Source: Candidatus Aminicenantota bacterium (lineage in GTDB: Bacteria; Acidobacteriota; Aminicenantia; Aminicenantales; Saccharicenantaceae). From it: DNA of 64,000 nucleotides. The DNA is taken from contig JAGNLW010000002.1 in assembly GCA_017999365.1 (NCBI GenBank), positions 305,348 through 369,347 on the forward strand, in the 5' to 3' direction. Below the pieces are notes generated by a model. It saw only the letters and a list, made by a program, of their open reading frames with translations, did not search any database and was not told the DNA's origin. Position 1 is the stretch's first letter. Each line of letters begins with the position of its first letter. Both the position numbers and the translations under genes were made by a program. Shown one piece after another: positions 41,382 to 49,532 of the stretch.

Positions 41382-41446
41382 GCTTCCCTGACAGAGGTCC
41401 CGGACCGCTACGGGCCCGGCCGACGGCCCCGCCAAGGAGTTCGCCC

Positions 41447-42781
41447 ATGCCCAAGACCGTTCCGGCCGCCGCACTCGTCCTGGCCTCGATCCTCGCCCTG
41501 GCCGTTAACGCGCCTCTCCAGGCCCGGGGCCTCCCCGGACAGGCCCCCCAAGCCGGCGTCGACGAGCTGAAGAAGACCGCCCTCAAGGTCTTCCTCGACT
41601 GCGACTCCTGCGACCTCGAATACATCAAGACCGAGATCACCTTCGTCAATTACGTCCGCGACCGGCTCGAAGCCCAGGTCCACGTCCTCATCAGCACCCA
41701 ATCCACGGGCGGCGGCGGCGTCGAGTACACCCTGACCTTCATCGGCCAGAACGACTGCCGGGACGTCCGGGACATCCAGACGTACTATTCGGTCAAGACC
41801 GACACCGACGACGACGTCCGCCGCGGCCTGGTCAAGACGCTCGAGCTGGGGCTCATGGGCTTCGTCGCCCGGACGCCCATCGCCGGCCGGATCGCCGTGG
41901 ACTACACGCCGCCCGAGAGGGCGGCCGAAGCCCGGGACCGCTGGAAGTCCTGGGTCTTCAGCCTGTCCGGCGACGGCATGGCCCAGGGCGAGGAGGCCTA
42001 CCGGAGCCGCTACCTCAGCGGCTCCTTCTCGGCCAACCGGGTCACCCCGGCCTCGAAGGTCCGGCTCGGCCTGTCGGTCAACGAGAAGCGCCAGCGGTAC
42101 GAGATCGAGGACGAGGATGGGGGCGTCGCCACGATCACCGGCAAGTCCTCGAGCTGGGACGCCAGCGGCCTGTGGGTCAAGAGCCTGGGGGAGCACTGGT
42201 CGGCCGGCCTCTACGTCGAGGCCGAGTCGTCCTATTACGACAACGTCGACCTCAGCCTGCGCTTCGCCCCGGCCGTCGAATACAATTTCTTTCCCTACTC
42301 CCAGTCGACGCGGCGCCAGCTCCGGGCCCTCTACACCCTGTCGGTGAAGCCCATGCGTTACCGGGAGGAGACGGTCTTCGGCAAGCTGCGGGAGACCCTG
42401 CTCAAACAGGAGCTGTCGCTGAGCCTCGACCTGCGCGAGAAATTCGGCACCATCAGCGTCAGCGCGGAGGGCTCGAACTATCTCGGCGACCTGGGCCGGT
42501 ACCGCATCGACACCTTCGGCATCGTCAACCTGCGGCTTTACAAGGGGCTGTCGGTCTACGTCCTCGGCGGCTATTCCTGGCTCCACGACGCCCAGCTGTC
42601 CCTGCGCCTCAGGGAGCCGACCTACGAGGAGCTCCTCCTGCGCCTGGTCGAGCTGCCCACGACCAGCAACCACTTCCTGGCCGTCGGCTTCCAGTTCCAG
42701 TTCGGCTCCATCTTCACCAACGTCATCAATCCCCGCTTCGGATCGTCCGGGAGCGGCGGCATGTCCATCAGCATCCACTAG
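41447..42781 (+). CDS. Outer-membrane beta-barrel protein with N-terminal Cys-motif domain, paralogue 1
   Basis: A 444-aa exported protein of unnamed family. A signal peptide is followed by a conserved-looking segment VFLDCDSCDLEYIKTEITFVNYVRDRLEAQVHVLIS (shown from residue about 48, key residues CDxCD and the Tyr-Ile-Lys). The same segment recurs, from memory, in uncharacterised Bacteroidetes and Acidobacteria proteins. The C-terminal 280 residues are barrel-like: repeated strands such as WSAGLYVEAESSYYDNVDLSLRFAPAVEYN and FLAVGFQFQFGSIFTNVINPRFG. It shares the WVFSLSG and SANRVTPA segments and the end NPRFG...SISI with the next gene. Sigma-54 control suggests a conditional, stress-type role. 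Confidence 0.78.
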   Translation: MPKTVPAAALVLASILALAVNAPLQARGLPGQAPQAGVDELKKTALKVFLDCDSCDLEYIKTEITFVNYVRDRLEAQVHVLISTQSTGGGGVEYTLTFIGQNDCRDVRDIQTYYSVKTDTDDDVRRGLVKTLELGLMGFVARTPIAGRIAVDYTPPERAAEARDRWKSWVFSLSGDGMAQGEEAYRSRYLSGSFSANRVTPASKVRLGLSVNEKRQRYEIEDEDGGVATITGKSSSWDASGLWVKSLGEHWSAGLYVEAESSYYDNVDLSLRFAPAVEYNFFPYSQSTRRQLRALYTLSVKPMRYREETVFGKLRETLLKQELSLSLDLREKFGTISVSAEGSNYLGDLGRYRIDTFGIVNLRLYKGLSVYVLGGYSWLHDAQLSLRLREPTYEELLLRLVELPTTSNHFLAVGFQFQFGSIFTNVINPRFGSSGSGGMSISIH

Positions 42782-42797
42782 AGCGGAGGAGATCCCC

Positions 42798-44099
42798 ATG
42801 ACCACGAGACATCGGCGCGTCCCCTCCCTCATCCTGGCCGTCCTCCTTCTGGCCGCCGCGGCGGCCTCGGCCCAGGTCCCGCCGCCGGGCCCGGCCGGTG
42901 CGCCCTCCGGGCCCTCGCCCCGCCCGAAGGTCTTCGTCAACGGCCCGGGGCTCGACATCGGCTTCCTGGCCGGGGAGATCGCCTTCGTCGAATTCGTGCC
43001 CGAGCTCGCCGCCGCCCAGGTCCGGGTCACGGTCACCCCCGCCGGGCCTCCCGGACGCGGCGCTTTCTCCCTCAAGTTCACCGGCCTCGGCGAGTTCCAT
43101 GGGGACGATAACACCCTCCATTTCGATCCGCCCGCCGAAGCGCCCCCCGAGGAGGTCCGGAAAGGGCTGGCCGGGACCCTCAAGCTCGGCCTGTTGCGCT
43201 ACGCGGCCAAGACGCCAGTCGCCAAGGACCTCTCGGTCAAGTTCCTCGACCAGGCCAAGCCGACCTCGGTCGACGACAGGTGGGACTTCTGGGTCTTCAG
43301 CCTCAGCGGCAACGCCTTCCTCATGGGCGAGACCCAATACCGGGACGGTTCCTACTACGCTTCGGTCTCCGCCAACCGGGTCACGCCGGCCTTCAAGGTC
43401 CTGACCCAGGTCTACGGCAACTGGAACCATAACTGGTTCGACCTCGGGGGCGGCGACGTCTACGAGAGCTCGCGCCACGGCTACGGCGGCTCGGCCATGA
43501 TCGTCAAGAGCCTGGGCCCGCACTGGTCCGTGGGCGGCTATGTCGAGGCCGAGTCCTCGAGCTACTCCAATCTCAAGCTCGTCCTGACGGCCGCCCCGGC
43601 CCTCGAGTTCGACGTCTTCCCCTACTCCGAATCGACCAAGCGCCAGCTCCGCGTCCTCTACCGCCTCGGGCTGACCCGGGCCCGCTATAACGAGGAGACC
43701 ATCTACTTCAAGACGGCCGAGACCCTGCTGCAGGGCGCCCTCAACGTCGCCTACGAGGTCGTCCGGCCGTGGGGCAAGACCTCGGTCCAGATCGAGGGGT
43801 CCCATTTTTTCCACGACTTCTCCAAGAACCGGCTCGAGCTCGAGGGCGAGCTGGAGTTCCGCGTCTGGCGCGGCCTGAGCTTCGAGATCGACGGCAGCTA
43901 CACCCGGATCCGGGACCAGCTGGCCCTGTCGGCCGCCGGGGCGACCCTGGAGGAGATCCTCCTCCGCCAGCGGCAGCTGGCCACGGGCTACGACTACTCG
44001 CTCTCGGTCGGCTTCAACTTCTCCTTCGGCTCGACCCGCAGCAACGTCGTCAATCCGCGGTTCGGCAACGGCGGCCGGTCCATCTCCATCAGCATGTAG
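42798..44099 (+). CDS. Outer-membrane beta-barrel protein, paralogue 2
   Basis: A 433-aa exported protein, homologous to the upstream gene over its whole length: FWVFSLSGNAFLMGE, YASVSANRVTPAFKVL, MIVKSLGPHWSVGGYVEAESSSYSN, FPYSESTKRQLRVLYRL, and NVVNPRFGNGGRSISISM at the end. The N-terminal motif differs: the Cys-x-x-Cys segment is replaced by VFVNGPGLDIGFLAGEIAFVEFVPE, so the paralogue has lost the cysteines. It starts 16 nt after the first gene's stop with GGAGGAG upstream, so both are on one sigma-54-dependent transcript. They may form a heteromeric outer-membrane complex. Confidence 0.78.
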   Translation: MTTRHRRVPSLILAVLLLAAAAASAQVPPPGPAGAPSGPSPRPKVFVNGPGLDIGFLAGEIAFVEFVPELAAAQVRVTVTPAGPPGRGAFSLKFTGLGEFHGDDNTLHFDPPAEAPPEEVRKGLAGTLKLGLLRYAAKTPVAKDLSVKFLDQAKPTSVDDRWDFWVFSLSGNAFLMGETQYRDGSYYASVSANRVTPAFKVLTQVYGNWNHNWFDLGGGDVYESSRHGYGGSAMIVKSLGPHWSVGGYVEAESSSYSNLKLVLTAAPALEFDVFPYSESTKRQLRVLYRLGLTRARYNEETIYFKTAETLLQGALNVAYEVVRPWGKTSVQIEGSHFFHDFSKNRLELEGELEFRVWRGLSFEIDGSYTRIRDQLALSAAGATLEEILLRQRQLATGYDYSLSVGFNFSFGSTRSNVVNPRFGNGGRSISISM

Positions 44100-44122
44100 C
44101 GGCCGGGACGGGCGAAGCCGCC

Positions 44123-44147
44123 GGGGGCTTGTCTTCGGCCCCCGTTT
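44123..44147 (+). terminator. Possible terminator after the barrel-protein operon
   Basis: GGGGGC-TTGTCTTCG-GCCCCC, followed by GTTT. The stem is strong but the T-run is short. Confidence 0.5.
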
Positions 44148-44193
44148 CCCCTTACCATAGGGCCTCGCGATTAGCAGACCAGGAGGCCCGCCC

Positions 44194-46083
44194 ATGTCCG
44201 TGAAGATCGTCACCCCCGTCCCCAGCGACATCGACATCGCCCAGGCGACCGACCTCGACCCCATCGTCAAGATCGCCGCGTCGATCGGCCTCGAGGAGGA
44301 CGACCTCGACCTCTACGGCAAGCTCAAGGCCAAGATCCACCTCGACGTCCTCGACCGCCTCGCCGACCGCCCCCAGGGCCACTACGTGGACGTCACGGCC
44401 ATCACGCCCACGCCCCTCGGCGAAGGCAAGACGACGACGACCGTCGGGCTGAGCCAGGCCCTCGGCGCCCACCTGGGGAAGAAGGTCGTCACCGTGGTCC
44501 GCCAGCCCAGCATGGGCCCGACCTTCGGCATCAAGGGCGGCGCGGCCGGCGGCGGCTATTCCCAGGTCGTGCCCATGGAGGACTTCAATCTCCACCTGAC
44601 CGGCGACATCCACGCCATCACGGCGGCCAACAACCTCCTGGCCGCGGCCATCGACGTCCGCGTCCTCCACGAATCGAGCCAGGACGACGAGAAGCTCTTC
44701 AACGCCTTCTGCCCGGCCGACAAGAAGGGCCGGAGGCGCTTCTCCCCCATCATGTTCCGCCGGCTCCGGAAGCTCGGCATCGACAAGACGGACCCGGCGG
44801 ACCTGACGCCGGAGGAGAAGCGGCGCATGTTCCGCCTCGACATCGACCCGGCCAGCATCACCTGGAACCGGGTCATCGACATCAGCGACCGCTTCCTGCG
44901 GGGCGTCAAGATCGGGCTGGGGCCCGAGGAGAAGGGCCTGGTCCGGGACACCGGCTTCGACATCACCGTGGCCTCCGAGATCATGGCCATCCTGGCCCTG
45001 ACCACGGGCCTGGCCGACATGCGCGAGCGCCTGGGCCGGATCGTCGTCGGCACGAGCCGGGCGGGCGAGCCCGTCACGGCCGACGACCTCGGCGTGGCCG
45101 GGGCCCTGACCGTCCTGATGAAGGACGCCCTCATGCCCAACCTCATGCAGACGGTCGAGAACACGCCGGCCATCGTCCACGCCGGTCCCTTCGCCAACAT
45201 CGCCCACGGCAACTCCTCCATCATCGCCGACCGGATCGCCCTGCGCCTCGTCGGGGCCGACGGCTACGTCGTCACCGAGTCGGGCTTCGGGGCCGACTGC
45301 GGTATGGAGAAGTTCATGAACATCAAGTGCCGGGCCAGCGGCCTGCAGCCGAGCTGCGTCGTCCTGGTGGCCACCGTCCGGGCGCTCAAGATGCACGGCG
45401 GGGGCCCCAAGGTCGTGGCCGGCAAGCCCCTGGCGCCCGAGTACACCGACGAGAACCTCGACCTCCTGGCCAAGGGCCTGGCCAACCTGACCGCCCACAT
45501 CCGCAACGCCAAGCTCTTCGGCGTCCCCGTCGTCGTGGCCGTCAACCGCTTCACCGCGGACACCGACGCCGAGATCGAGCTCATCCGCAGGGCCGCCCTG
45601 GCCGTCGGGGCCGAGGACGCCGTCCCCTGCACGCACTGGGCCGACGGCGGGGCCGGGGCGCTGGCCCTGGCCGAGGCCGTCATGGCCGCGTGCGCCAAGC
45701 CCCGCGACTTCCGCTTCCTCTACCCGCTCGAATGGGACATCAAGAGGAAGATCGAGGCCATCGCCACCCAGATCTACGGCGCCGACGGCGTCGAGTACTC
45801 CCCCGAGGCCGAGGCCAAGATCGCGCTCTACACCCGCCTCGGCTTCGACAAGCTGCCCATCTGCATGGCCAAGACGCACCTCAGCCTGAGCCACGATCCG
45901 AACCTGAAGGGCGTGCCGCGGAACTTCACGCTGCCGGTCCGGGACGTCCGGGCCAGCGTGGGGGCGGGCTTCCTCTACCCGCTCTGCGGCGACATGAGGA
46001 CCATGCCCGGGCTGCCGACGCGGCCGGTCTACTACGACGTCGACCTCGACCTCGAGACCGGCCGGGTCACGGGCCTGTTCTGA
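44194..46083 (+). CDS. fhs: Formate-tetrahydrofolate ligase
   Basis: Forms 10-formyl-tetrahydrofolate from formate, ATP and tetrahydrofolate. It is 629 aa, slightly longer than the usual 555-560. The P-loop is [24 protein letters not shown]-like [38 protein letters not shown] is the family's most conserved block (key parts [18 protein letters not shown] and NLHxTGD). AGGAGG precedes the ATG. The extra length is spread over the insert [14 protein letters not shown] and near residue 190-225. The stop overlaps the formate-channel ATG (TGATG), so substrate uptake or release and activation are coupled. Confidence 0.96.
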   Translation: MSVKIVTPVPSDIDIAQATDLDPIVKIAASIGLEEDDLDLYGKLKAKIHLDVLDRLADRPQGHYVDVTAITPTPLGEGKTTTTVGLSQALGAHLGKKVVTVVRQPSMGPTFGIKGGAAGGGYSQVVPMEDFNLHLTGDIHAITAANNLLAAAIDVRVLHESSQDDEKLFNAFCPADKKGRRRFSPIMFRRLRKLGIDKTDPADLTPEEKRRMFRLDIDPASITWNRVIDISDRFLRGVKIGLGPEEKGLVRDTGFDITVASEIMAILALTTGLADMRERLGRIVVGTSRAGEPVTADDLGVAGALTVLMKDALMPNLMQTVENTPAIVHAGPFANIAHGNSSIIADRIALRLVGADGYVVTESGFGADCGMEKFMNIKCRASGLQPSCVVLVATVRALKMHGGGPKVVAGKPLAPEYTDENLDLLAKGLANLTAHIRNAKLFGVPVVVAVNRFTADTDAEIELIRRAALAVGAEDAVPCTHWADGGAGALALAEAVMAACAKPRDFRFLYPLEWDIKRKIEAIATQIYGADGVEYSPEAEAKIALYTRLGFDKLPICMAKTHLSLSHDPNLKGVPRNFTLPVRDVRASVGAGFLYPLCGDMRTMPGLPTRPVYYDVDLDLETGRVTGLF

Positions 46084-46889
46084 TGGGCGTCAAGACGCCG
46101 GCCGAGGTCGTCGAGGCCATGGGGGCGGCCTGCGCCGTCAAGGCGGGGATGCGCGGGCCCCGGCTGCTCGTGTCCGGTTTCCTGGCCGGGGCCTACATCG
46201 CCATCGGGGGCCTCCTGGCCATCCTCATCGGCAAGGGCGTCGCCCCGGCCGTCGTGGACGGCGTCCGCTACGCCGGCTGGGGACGGCTCCTCTTCGCCGC
46301 CGTCTTCCCGGTCGGCCTGATGCTGGTCGTCGTCGCCGGGGCCGAGCTCTTCACCGGCAACACGGCCATCCTCGTCCCGGGCGTCCTCTCCGGGCGCGCC
46401 CCCGTCCGGGGCCTTCTCCGGAACTGGGCCCTGTCCTACCTCGGGAACTTCGCCGGGGCCCTGTTCGTGGCCTTCGCCCTCTCCTACCTGGCCGGGCTGT
46501 GCGCCGCCGAGCCCTATCTAGGCGCCGTCCGGGCCATGGCCGTCGACAAGACCGGCCTGTCGTTCGGGGCCGCCTTCTGGCGCGGCGTCGGCTGCAACTG
46601 GCTCGTCTGCCTGGCCGTCTGGATGGCCGCCGCGGCCGACGACGTCGGGGCGAAGATCCTGGCCGTCTGGTTCCCCATCATGGCCTTCGTCGGCCTGGGC
46701 TTCGAGCACAGCGTGGCCAACATGTTCTTCATCCCCAACGGCATGCTCCACGGCGCCGGGGTCGGCGTCGGCGCGTTCCTGCTCAGGAACCTGCTGCCGG
46801 TCACCCTCGGCAACATCGTCGGCGGCGCCTTCTTCGTCGGCGTCCTGTCCTGGTGGCTGAACGGCCCCCCGGCCGCGAAGCCGCACTAG
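46083..46889 (+). CDS. Formate/nitrite transporter (FNT) family channel
   Basis: A 268-aa inner-membrane pentameric channel protein with six hydrophobic helices. FNT signatures are SGFLAGAYIAIGGLLAI, GAELFTGNTAILVPGVLSG and SVANMFFIPNGMLHGAG. Formate is the likely substrate because the gene is translationally coupled to fhs; nitrite or hydrosulfide relatives exist. It ends convergently with the DUF4097 gene. The 75-bp gap between them holds only GC-rich short palindromes. Confidence 0.92.
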   Translation: MGVKTPAEVVEAMGAACAVKAGMRGPRLLVSGFLAGAYIAIGGLLAILIGKGVAPAVVDGVRYAGWGRLLFAAVFPVGLMLVVVAGAELFTGNTAILVPGVLSGRAPVRGLLRNWALSYLGNFAGALFVAFALSYLAGLCAAEPYLGAVRAMAVDKTGLSFGAAFWRGVGCNWLVCLAVWMAAAADDVGAKILAVWFPIMAFVGLGFEHSVANMFFIPNGMLHGAGVGVGAFLLRNLLPVTLGNIVGGAFFVGVLSWWLNGPPAAKPH

Positions 46890-46964
46890 ACGAGAACGAG
46901 GCGGACACGGGGTCCGGAACGGCCGGCGGGGGCCGGACGGGCCGCTCAGGGCTTAGCGCCCCGT

Positions 46965-47672
46965 TCAGCCGCGGATGACCCGGCCTTTGACCCCGTTGAC
47001 GTCGACGCCGCCGCTGCCGGCGCTGACGATCCGGACGTCCTTTTCCACGCCGTCGACCGAGATGGAGCCCGAGCCGTCGTCGACGGTCACCGTCCCGCCG
47101 ACCCGGCGGACGTCGATCTCTCCCGAGCCGTCCTCGATCGAGACGTCGCCGGCGACGTCGGCGATCTCGATCCCGCCGGAGCCGTCATCGATCTCGACAT
47201 CGCCGGCGATGCGGGCGACGCGGACCGACCCGGACCCGTCGTCGAGCCGGAGGGCGGCCACGTCCTCGATGACCAGGCTGCCCGAACCGTCCTCGACGTC
47301 GAGGGCCAGCGCCTTGGGGACCGAGACGGTCAGGTTGATGACGGCGCTCTCGAAGTCGAAGAGCCGGAACCTCTCCCGGACCCGGCCGACCAGGACCGCC
47401 CGATCCCCTTTCCTTTCCAGGGTCAGTTCGACACGGTCCTTCAGGAACGCGTCCAGATCCTCATCGTCGACGCCTTTGGCGACGATCTCCGCCCGGACCT
47501 CGATCGCGGCCGGGCCGTCGTGCCCGGTCACTTTGAGGGTCCCGGCTCCGGCCCGGACTTCCAGCGTCTTGAGGCCTTCCGCCGGAAGGGTCAGGGTCTT
47601 GGTGGTGTCCAGGGCGGCCAGGGAGCCGCAGGCGAGCAGGATGGAGAGAGCCAGAAAAGCGGTTTTTTTCAT
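46965..47672 (-). CDS. DUF4097-like lipoprotein with tandem beta-helix repeats
   Basis: A 235-aa exported protein. MKKTAFLALSILLACGSLAALD is a signal peptide with a plausible lipobox (LLAC). Residues about 130-230 consist of six tandem repeats of about 17 aa with the core D-D/E-GSG-x-I-x-V-x-x-V-x-G-D-V (for example IDDGSGGIEIADVAGDV), predicted to stack as a right-handed beta-helix. The function of the family is unclear; cell-envelope adhesion or sensing has been suggested for relatives. I chose the ATG at 47672 because GGAGG lies 5 nt upstream. It follows the two M14 genes on the same strand with a 64-nt gap. Confidence 0.82.
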   Translation of the reverse strand: MKKTAFLALSILLACGSLAALDTTKTLTLPAEGLKTLEVRAGAGTLKVTGHDGPAAIEVRAEIVAKGVDDEDLDAFLKDRVELTLERKGDRAVLVGRVRERFRLFDFESAVINLTVSVPKALALDVEDGSGSLVIEDVAALRLDDGSGSVRVARIAGDVEIDDGSGGIEIADVAGDVSIEDGSGEIDVRRVGGTVTVDDGSGSISVDGVEKDVRIVSAGSGGVDVNGVKGRVIRG

Positions 47673-47736
47673 AGGAACCTCCGTCGTCATCCTTAATGAC
47701 GAAGCGCGGGGCCCGGAAGTTCCCTCGGGAGAAGCG

Positions 47737-49521
47737 TTATTTCAGCGTGACGGTCGCGCTGCCTTTTCCTCCCTTGACGCTGTCGTAGGTCACCTTCACC
47801 GCTCCCGAGCCCTTGACGATGAGGACCGCCGTGCGGGTCGTCTTGCCCGGCAGGCCGTTGCGGACGAGGATCCGCTCGAGGTCCTTCTGGTCGACGAGCG
47901 GGGTCACGGACGGATTGGCCTTGTAGACGGCCTTGTTGTCGATGAAGCTCGCGGCCAGGACCTCGACGCTCTTGCCCTCGACGAGGAGCAGGTCGGGCCG
48001 GACCGTGCCGTTCTGGGCCGCCCGGGCCATGATGGTCGGCGTGACCCGGGGATTGGCGATGTCGACATAGACGCGGAAAACGTCGCCGCCGATGCGCTCG
48101 ACTTCGGCTTCGCCCGCGCGGACGAGCGGCATCTCATCGGCCTGGTAGAGGGAAAAGGCCATGTTGCGGTGGCAGAGCTCCTCGTTCATGAAGCGGGGCG
48201 GGACCCGGCCCTGGAACTTCTTCCAGACGCCGCCCATCTCGACCGGGCCGAACTGGGGGTGGTCGAAGGGCGCCCATTCGACGAACTGGTCGCCGAACTC
48301 GAGCTTGCGGTCGAAGTAGTAGCGGGATTGGGCCGGCGCGATGGGGCTCGAGGGGTCCTGCTGCTGCTCCTTGAGGGCCGGGCTGGTGAAGTACTGGTCG
48401 TTGCTCCAGAGCTCGTTGGAGAACGAGGGGATGCCCAGGCCGTCGTTGGTGTAGTCGATGAATCCGCCGTGCACGGTGTAGAGCCCGCTCCAGAGGACGA
48501 TGTAGCGGTAGAAGGGCAGGATGCGCTCGCCGTTGCGGCCGAGCTCGTCGTAGAACCGGACGTCGGTCATCGGGTATTCCCCGACCGCCTCGGCCCCCGG
48601 CCCGCGCAGGATCATGCCGCCGCTGTTGTGATAGGACTGGACGCCGGCGATGTTGGGGTGGGCCTTGAGGAAATCGCCGACCGCCTTGGCCTCGGGCAGC
48701 TGGAAGGGATAGTCCATGGCTCCGCTCTGGACGTAGTTGGGCTGCCAGTCGCTGGGCCAGTTGCGGTTGCCGTCGTAGCTGCCCGGCCCGTCCTCGTTGA
48801 CCATCCCGTCGCCGTCGTTGTCGACGCCTTCCTGGCCGAGGAGGATGTAGTCGCCGGCCTCGCCGAAGGGCACCGGCTCGAGGGTGTCGGGATTGGTCCG
48901 GCTGACGCGGTAGTTGCCCTGGCCGGGGACGCGCTTGCGGATCTGCTCGACGACGCCGTTGCCGTTGACGTCCTCGGGCGGGTCCTCGTCGAACCGGCCG
49001 TCGTTGTCATCGTCGACCGGGACGTGCCCGGAGCGGGCGTTGCCCCCCGGGCCCTCCATGAAATACTGCCGCCCGTCGGGGTTGACGGTCGGGATGATGT
49101 AGAAGACCCGCTCGTCGACCATCCGGGTCACGTCGGGGATTCGGCCGTAGTTCTCCATGAGGTACCAGATGGTGTACAGGCAGACCTCACCGCCCTGGAT
49201 CTCGTTGCCGTGGACGTTGGCCTCGATGTACATGCCCGCCTTGCCGGACTCAGGGCCGGTGGCGGGGTTGTTGACGGTCATGAGCCAGAGGTCGCGGCCG
49301 TCGTGGCTCTTGCCGATGGAGTCGAGCTTGAGGAACTTGGGGAAGGCCGCCTGCAGCCGCTTCATGTCCGCCGCCAGCTCGTCCGTGTCGTGCCAGCGGT
49401 TGAAGTCGAGCTTGACCTTGAAAGCGGGGTCGGAGGCCTTCTGGGCCGGGGCGAAGGGGGCCAGGAGCAGGAGCCCGGCCGCCGCGGCCAGGGCCAGGAC
49501 CATGGATTGGCGTGTTCTCAT
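47737..49521 (-). CDS. Exported M14 zinc carboxypeptidase-like protein with Ca-binding loops
   Basis: A 594-aa protein with a signal peptide (LALAAAAGLLLLAPFAPAQ). The M14 zinc site is ANVHGNEIQGGEV (HxxE) plus the third ligand His in SYHNSGGMIL; GKSHDGRDLWLM and VNPDGRQYF are typical of the family. Between them are three Asp-rich loops (DDDNDGRFDED, DVNGNGVVEQ, DNDGDGMVNED) that look like EF-hand or dockerin-type calcium sites. After about residue 430 comes a beta-sandwich-like C-terminal domain. AAGGAGG lies upstream of the ATG. It starts 11 nt after the stop of a homologous gene (49533-51605), so the two peptidases are made together. Confidence 0.9.
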   Translation of the reverse strand: MRTRQSMVLALAAAAGLLLLAPFAPAQKASDPAFKVKLDFNRWHDTDELAADMKRLQAAFPKFLKLDSIGKSHDGRDLWLMTVNNPATGPESGKAGMYIEANVHGNEIQGGEVCLYTIWYLMENYGRIPDVTRMVDERVFYIIPTVNPDGRQYFMEGPGGNARSGHVPVDDDNDGRFDEDPPEDVNGNGVVEQIRKRVPGQGNYRVSRTNPDTLEPVPFGEAGDYILLGQEGVDNDGDGMVNEDGPGSYDGNRNWPSDWQPNYVQSGAMDYPFQLPEAKAVGDFLKAHPNIAGVQSYHNSGGMILRGPGAEAVGEYPMTDVRFYDELGRNGERILPFYRYIVLWSGLYTVHGGFIDYTNDGLGIPSFSNELWSNDQYFTSPALKEQQQDPSSPIAPAQSRYYFDRKLEFGDQFVEWAPFDHPQFGPVEMGGVWKKFQGRVPPRFMNEELCHRNMAFSLYQADEMPLVRAGEAEVERIGGDVFRVYVDIANPRVTPTIMARAAQNGTVRPDLLLVEGKSVEVLAASFIDNKAVYKANPSVTPLVDQKDLERILVRNGLPGKTTRTAVLIVKGSGAVKVTYDSVKGGKGSATVTLK

Positions 49522-49532
49522 CGTCGCCTCCT

